Of a stretch of 64,000 nt of DNA, positions 58,655 through 64,000 are shown in pieces. A model generated the notes under the pieces. It was not told the DNA's origin. It worked only from the letters and a program-made list of their open reading frames with translations, and searched no databases. The translations under genes were made by a program, and so were the position numbers. This DNA is from Plicaturopsis crispa FD-325 SS-3 (Eukaryota > Basidiomycota > Agaricomycetes > Amylocorticiales > Amylocorticiaceae). The stretch spans positions 2,226,969 to 2,290,968 of the forward strand of contig KN832556.1 of the NCBI GenBank assembly GCA_000827205.1, in the 5' to 3' direction. Position 1 is the stretch's first letter. Each line of letters begins with the position of its first letter.

Positions 58655-60787
58655 ATGTTTGCCAAGGGGCAGGACGGCGCCAGCGCGTCTCCCGCTCTCA
58701 ATACGACGTCGGACACCGCTATGTTGGATGGATCCGCTATACCAGACGGAGGACCGTTGCGTCGCGCACGATCGACGGGCGACATCCCGTCCGCGGTCGT
58801 CCCTCGTCCGGAACGCGCACGCATCACCTCAGGCGCCCGCTACTCCGCGCACAATGGGCTCGCCATAGACCTGAGAGAGGGCACGTCTGCTATCGAGCCC
58901 CCGCTGCGATCGCCCATGTCCGATTCTGCGATGCGCCCCTGGCAGCGCTCGACGCCGACCCCTGCTGCGGTTGACGACGGGGTCGATAGATTACCATCTC
59001 TTGAAGCAATAGAGCCGAGCCCTCGACGGACAGAACATACGGTTCAGCTCCCGGAGCAACCTCAACTGTCGTGGTACAAAAGAACAAAGAGGTGGTTAGG
59101 GAGAGGGCACGGCGCTTCCAGGGCCAGACGAGCGATGGTTGACTTTATATGGAATATTTCTTGGGGATTTGTGCAGGTATGTTGTTCCGGATTGCATGGG
59201 GGGTGACGCTCACTTGAATGGATTAGATCGTCATCATCCTTACGCTACTGGGAGTCGCATCACATCGTGAAAGCCCTACGATGGCAGGAGAGAATGAATG
59301 GAGAGCATGCGAAAGACCGCTCGGGTTATGGAACTGTCTCTGGCTGGGGAGAGTGTTTCTGGCATGCGGGCTGTCGTACTGGGGTTGGTGCAGAGATCGG
59401 AAAGCGTGAGTCGCCTCGCACGTCCTAGCTATTATATTGACCATTTTGCAGTAGCCGTGATGGCGACGATCTTGAATCCGGTGCTAGCTCTTCAAGTCAT
59501 GGTGTGTCCCACGCCGCTTCAGCTGGAGGCCGTCCGCCGAGGAATGCGCCAATAGCTTCTCGAAGCACCAGGAGCAATGCCGTCGACCCGCCACACACCT
59601 CTCTAGCGCCTGCAAGTAACCAGGATCCGACGTTACCTCACTCACATCTATATGCCCGGTTAGTGTCTATCTGTCCATTGCCATTCTGTCATCTGATTTA
59701 TGGTATTTCTTGCAGACTAACGCTCTTCTCTTCTTTGATGACTCTGACCTGGTTCCTGACCGCTCACATCCTCGTCTATACCTCGGTCAATACTTGCCGC
59801 CATTCCTCGCCACACATCTGGTGGCTCACTTTTGGAATACTATGCATAATGTACCTGATGGTGCTCGAGGTATTCCTCCTCGGCTTCCTGGTCTTCATTA
59901 TCGCGCCCATCTTATTCGTACGTGATTACATCTATCCACAATTGAACCAGACTTACAGCTATCGAAACACGGCAGATATTCTACAACATCATCCTCATAT
60001 GCCTCGGTCGACACCCACTGCAAAATCCTGGCACGATTCACCCGGAAATCGGAAAGCTGCCCAAAACAACTGTAGATCGGATCCCACTGGTGATATATAT
60101 CCCTCCACCCCCGGACGAGCCTGCCAAAGAGGGTGCACAAGTCACCGTTCCAAAGCCTATATACGGATATCCTCCTAAGGCGGCCTCGGCTCTCCCTGCG
60201 CCTAAGCGACGCTTCGCATTTCTCAAACGCGTCAGCCGACGGAAATTCAAGAACGGTAAAGCCAATGGAAAACCGGAACAAACGGAAGGGAAGACTGTGG
60301 ACGACACCGAGCTGCCGAGCTGGGAGGCCAATTGGGAGCAGGGCGAATATCCTTTCGTGCGACTGGAAGGAAACCGCGCAGCGTGTGCGATCTGCCTCAT
60401 GGATTTCGAAGAGCCGAAGCGACTAGGAGGTGCACCTGACGCAGAGACTGAACAGCCGGCAGCCGAGGACAAGGATGAGCCAGTGCAGGAAGTTCCTGCC
60501 ACGGAGGCGCCTGCTACGGAGGCTGCGAATGAAGAGCTCAAGCTAACTGATGCAGGAGAGGGTGTTCAGCCCCTGCGATTACTAGAATGTGGTCATGTCT
60601 TTCATGTGAGTCGTCTCCTGCGCTACAACCATGATTGCAGAGCTAATAAGTAACCACGAACGCGCAGAAAACATGCCTCGATCCGTGGCTCATGGATGTA
60701 TCCGGGCGATGTCCTATATGCCAGCGTGCTGTGCACCTGCCCGAAATTCCAACGAAGAAGAAGGGGCGCCGGTCTCGGAATCGATGA
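58655..60787 (+). CDS. Membrane RING-H2 E3 ubiquitin ligase
   Basis: A probable ubiquitin ligase anchored in an internal membrane. Start MFAKGQDGASASPALNTTSD. A disordered N-terminal part leads to four predicted membrane segments: around FIWNISWGFVQIVIILTLLG, GLWNCLWLGRVFLACGLSYW, LFSSLMTLTWFLTAHILVY and IMYLMVLEVFLLGFLVFIIA. A cytoplasmic stretch with a Pro-rich piece (IPLVIYIPPPPDEP) and a basic patch is followed by the RING-H2: CAICLMDF, a long Glu/Ala-rich insert of about 50 residues, LLECGHVFHKTCLDPWLMD and CPICQR. All eight zinc ligands are present, and an intron splits FH|KTC. The insert inside the RING is unusually long. The tail ends KKKGRRSRNR. About 600 residues. Confidence 0.9.
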
Positions 60788-61327
60788 GGTGTTGGAACGG
60801 AAGGGGGCATCGCCTTCGCCGCAACTGTTGGATTTGTATTCTGTCAATTTTCTCTCCCGCCACATGGACCCTTCCTACGCTGTCATCCTTTGTACTAATC
60901 GCATCACCATCGTGTAGTCTATCATCCTGCTTTTTTGCCATTCGATATGTGGGTTGCCCGCGGATACCATCCCGAGTGGGTCCAGGACTGTCAGACTTTC
61001 ACTTAGTGGGTCGTCCGCGAGTGGGGCACCCTTCACGTGCGTAGCCGGATAGCGTTGCGGCAAAGTGCATTCGTCATGCGCGGCTGTAAATCTGTGCTGT
61101 GTTCACTGTGCAGTTTTGTGTCAGCTCGACTTAGCAGTTGCGCCCACGTCGGACTCCGATGACTCGTCGGACTTGAATGGGACAGTCAGCAGCAATCCAC
61201 GGGTCCCAGTGGTTGCGTCTCTATTGAAATTCCGTGGGTTGGTTCCATGGCGGCAGGATATAGCGCTTTAAAAACGCGATCGACGGAATAAAAACGCGCT
61301 CCTGGCTTTACACTCCCATTAACCAGC
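60788..61327. other. Intergenic stretch between two plus-strand genes
   Basis: It contains the 3' flank of the RING gene and the promoter and leader of the SNG1-like gene. No gene is seen. The open frames at 60631-61044 are out-of-frame extensions of the RING gene. Confidence 0.4.
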
Positions 61328-63275
61328 ATGTCCGCCGTCGAGGTCCAGTCCTTGCGAACACAAAATTCGGGCGAAGAGGAGTCGGAGAGTCGCAGCGAAA
61401 AGGCCCCTACAATGATACCCGTCGCGCCACACCACTCGCACAGTTTCTGGGACAAGGACGAGGGCACCGCGAGGGCCCGGGGAATATACCTCAAGGCGTT
61501 CGGTGGTGGTATTTTTCTGGTGATCATAGCTATTTTCACGGTGATGCCCATATACTGGGGCGCACTGTGGAAGACTCCGGAGGAGTTGCGGGGCATTCAC
61601 GCCCATGTTGTGGTGCGCAGACTTGTTTTTCTTATGTTGACTTTGAAGGGCACTCATAGCGAATGTACTTGCAGGACTTTGATGGTGGCGCGATAGGCCA
61701 GGCTGTTGTTCAAGCCTTTGCATCTATCTCCGGAAAGAACACCTTTACATGGACTGTTGTACCTGCCGGCGACTACCCAGGAGGTCCTAATGACCTCTCC
61801 GATGCGGTTCTCAATGAGAAAATCTGGATTGGCATCTCAGGTGTGTTTATCTCGCGTCCCAAAAAGACCTCGCACTAACACGCAAATGCCTCCAGTCAAC
61901 CCAGGCGCATCTACGAATCTTACGAATGCCCTATCATCTTCCGATGCATCTTATAACGGGTCATCGGCAGTCACGGTATATGTCGAGGAAGCTCGGAATG
62001 AAAACAGTTATTCAGTCCTTCTCGTTCCAATCGTAAGTGCATTCTGTCTACTTTTCACATTTGTCGCTCAACGAAATGCATAGATTGACGGCGTCCTCAA
62101 AGAAATTACAAAGAATTTCACTACGCAGTTCGCGAAGCAGATCTCCAGCCGGACAGATTTGGGCACGATACTATCGAGAGCACCAGGAATAATTACGACG
62201 CCCATGGATTATACTATCGACAATATACGACCGTTCGACGTTGCAGTGTGCGTATCCTCCTCCTCGTTGATTTTGACTGTATTGACCTCTCATTACAGTG
62301 CCTCCGCCATCGACTTCGTCGGCTTGATCTATCTACTCATTCTTTCCGTGCGTAGTCTCTTCGCGTGGTCCCATATCGCATGTCACTAAATATATCTCCA
62401 TGATCTTGCAGTTCATAACCGCTGTATGTCCTTCTATCACCGAGCATGAAACTGTCCATACTGACTCACAGGCATAAAGCTAATCAACACCAACACGCGT
62501 ATAATGGCTTCGGGGCTGGAACGTCGACTCACGCTCCGGTCTCTTATCATGGTCCGCCTTATTGCACCTGTGTCCGCGTACTTCTTCATATCAGTAAGAA
62601 TGCCTCGTTCACCGTTCACCCTCGTACTGCTAAATAACATGTGCTGCGCAGCTGTTCTACTCCCTCCTGAGTCTGGCGTTCCAGGCGCCGTTCAGCCGAG
62701 AATTGGGTCGCGCAGGATTCTTCGTTTACTGGATGCTCTCCTGGCTCGCGATGACCGCACTGTTCGTTGTTTCATATATGTTTCACCCGTCGTGCTTTCT
62801 TAACTAATCTGGGGTCTTAAACAGCGGGATGGCCGTAGAGGCCATGGTCACAATACTGACCGTGAGGTTCATTGCCTTCTTCCTCATCATATGGATCATC
62901 AGTACGTCTCTTCTATGAGCTACATATCGGCTTTAACTCAAGGCGTCTACAGGCAACGTGTCGGTTAGCTTCTACCCCATCGAGGTCCTTCCGAAAATCT
63001 TCCGCTATGGCTACGCGGCGCCGTTTTACAACGTCTCTCGCGCCGTGCGCTCGATTCTCTTCCAGACCAAGAACGACAGTGAGTAGTACCCCACTTCACA
63101 CAATATTGCGATTTCACTGATACACGTTCCAGTCGGGTTAAATTTCGGCGTGATATTCGCGTGGATTGCCATCTCGTGCATCACGATCCCACTGTTCCAG
63201 TGGTACGTTCGAAGAGGGGAGGTGAAGGCATTACGCGCTCAGCAGCTGAACGAGAAGGCGGCGGCGGCGACTTAG
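61328..63275 (+). CDS. SNG1/DUF3533-family membrane protein
   Basis: Related to yeast Sng1 (nitrosoguanidine resistance), a multi-pass plasma-membrane protein that affects drug tolerance and lipid asymmetry. Start MSAVEVQSLRTQNSGEEESE. A first membrane helix (KAFGGGIFLVIIAIFTVMPI) precedes a large extracytoplasmic domain with DFDGGAIGQAVVQAF, FTWTVVPAGDYP and VYVEEARNENSYSVLLVPI. Then come about five more helices: FVGLIYLLILSFITA, RLIAPVSAYFFISLFYSLLS, FFVYWMLSWLAMTAL, FIAFFLIIWIISNVS and FGVIFAWIAISCITIPLFQW. The motif FYPIEVLPKIFRYGYAAPFYN is typical of the family. It ends LNEKAAAAT. About 480 residues in about ten exons. Confidence 0.9.
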
Positions 63276-63676
63276 TTATGATGCCTAGTCGTTAGACTAA
63301 GATCTATCGTACGTTGTATAATGTTTTCTTCGAGCACTTATAATACCATAAACTATAACATAGACTCAAGGCTATCGCAAGTCTGAAATTGAACTTGTAA
63401 GTGGCTGATGTTTGAGCTATGACTGGTATCCGTTGATTCAGAATATCCATAGCAGCTGCGGGCCGCCTTGATATGCGGGATGAATGGCCTGGTCGGATAT
63501 AAAATCTGGGCCGTCTTGTGGTCTACTTATACCCTCTCTTCCCCTCGATGGCTGACTTCCTCACGTCTCGCAACACTCTCACCGCTACCTCATAGCCTGT
63601 CAGAATTTTTGACGGTCACGTCGCTGGACGACAGGCTCAAAGCGCGCACAATTCTATACGCACTTACCCTTACACG
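63276..63676. other. Intergenic stretch at the right end
   Basis: It contains the 3' flank of the SNG1-like gene and a possible promoter. No gene is seen. Confidence 0.4.
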
Positions 63677-64000
63677 ATGCTCAAGACACTGAAACAGAGA
63701 TTCACTGAGTTCTCTCCGGACACTGGCCAAGAGAGGACCGGGCTGGGGCTTCGCTCCTCTTCTTCGGTGAGCCCCACTACATTGTGTTGAGAGCCCACGA
63801 TCCGCAATGCTCATGGAGTCGTAGGTACAGTCTTCCAGCTATCGCAGCATGGTGAACAAGCACTGGAATAACACGGCCAGCGAACCTGTGAGTAGCCTCT
63901 GGATATTGCGGAAATGCATCATACTTACCCCTGATGAAAGGCTTTGAATGAAAATGCGCTGCGACGTGGATCGCCTATAGTAGACCGCAACAATAGCCCC
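63677..64000 (+). CDS. Possible 5' end of a gene cut by the window edge
   Basis: An ATG at 63677 opens MLKTLKQRFTEFSPDTGQER and an Arg/Gly/Ser-rich piece ending SSSS before a donor gtgagc. After an acceptor (gtacag) near 63833 the frame continues SSYRSMVNKHWNNTASEP before another donor gtgagt. Two consistent joins suggest a real gene, but the piece is too short to identify and the rest is outside the window. Confidence 0.4.

Overview
The window looks like nuclear DNA of a mushroom-type basidiomycete (Agaricomycetes). Genes are tightly packed on both strands, broken by many introns of about 50-60 nt with GT..AG ends, and their products are fungal: elongation factor 3, a CREG-like protein, an SNG1/DUF3533 membrane protein, an NDR-type AGC kinase of basidiomycete type and a membrane-anchored GH18 chitinase. 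No rRNA, tRNA, CRISPR array or retroelement was recognised.

Layout. 1-460 holds a short inverted-repeat element, probably a MITE, followed by about 1 kb without a gene. 1.5-7.3 kb has a disordered protein gene, the Ser/Thr phosphatase PP5 (PPT1) and a small unidentified protein. 7.6-15.8 kb has a multi-KH vigilin/Scp160 protein, a U2SURP/SR140 splicing factor and an NAA50-type acetyltransferase. 16-23.4 kb has a zinc-finger factor, DNA ligase I and a secreted CREG-like protein. 23.6-32.2 kb has two unidentified conserved-looking genes (one multi-pass membrane protein), a BolA protein and a second zinc-finger factor, separated by long stretches without clear genes. 33.7-40.1 kb has an NDR kinase divergent from a homeodomain factor. 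40.5-50.3 kb has an unidentified gene, eEF3, a single-pass membrane protein and the chitinase. 50.8-63.3 kb has a coiled-coil protein with a C-terminal globular domain, a GTPBP1-type GTPase, an NFKBIL1-like coiled-coil protein, a RING-H2 membrane ubiquitin ligase and an SNG1-like protein. The start of another gene may run off the right edge.

The genes are mostly housekeeping: translation (eEF3, Scp160, GTPBP1-like), splicing (SR140), replication (ligase I), N-terminal acetylation, iron-sulfur maturation (BolA), signalling (PP5, NDR kinase), transcription factors and the cell wall (chitinase). They do not form one pathway. Many pairs are head-to-head and share short promoters, or tail-to-tail with gaps of 200-300 bp.

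I saw no clearly new multi-gene system. The most notable observations are a 5-nt micro-exon in the PP5 gene, a 12-nt micro-exon in the chitinase gene, a GC-AG intron in PP5, the inverted-repeat element with six copies of a 9-bp motif, and several gene-like stretches of unknown identity. Exon structures were worked out by hand from splice signals and protein families; for multi-exon genes the coordinates give the span from start codon to stop codon.
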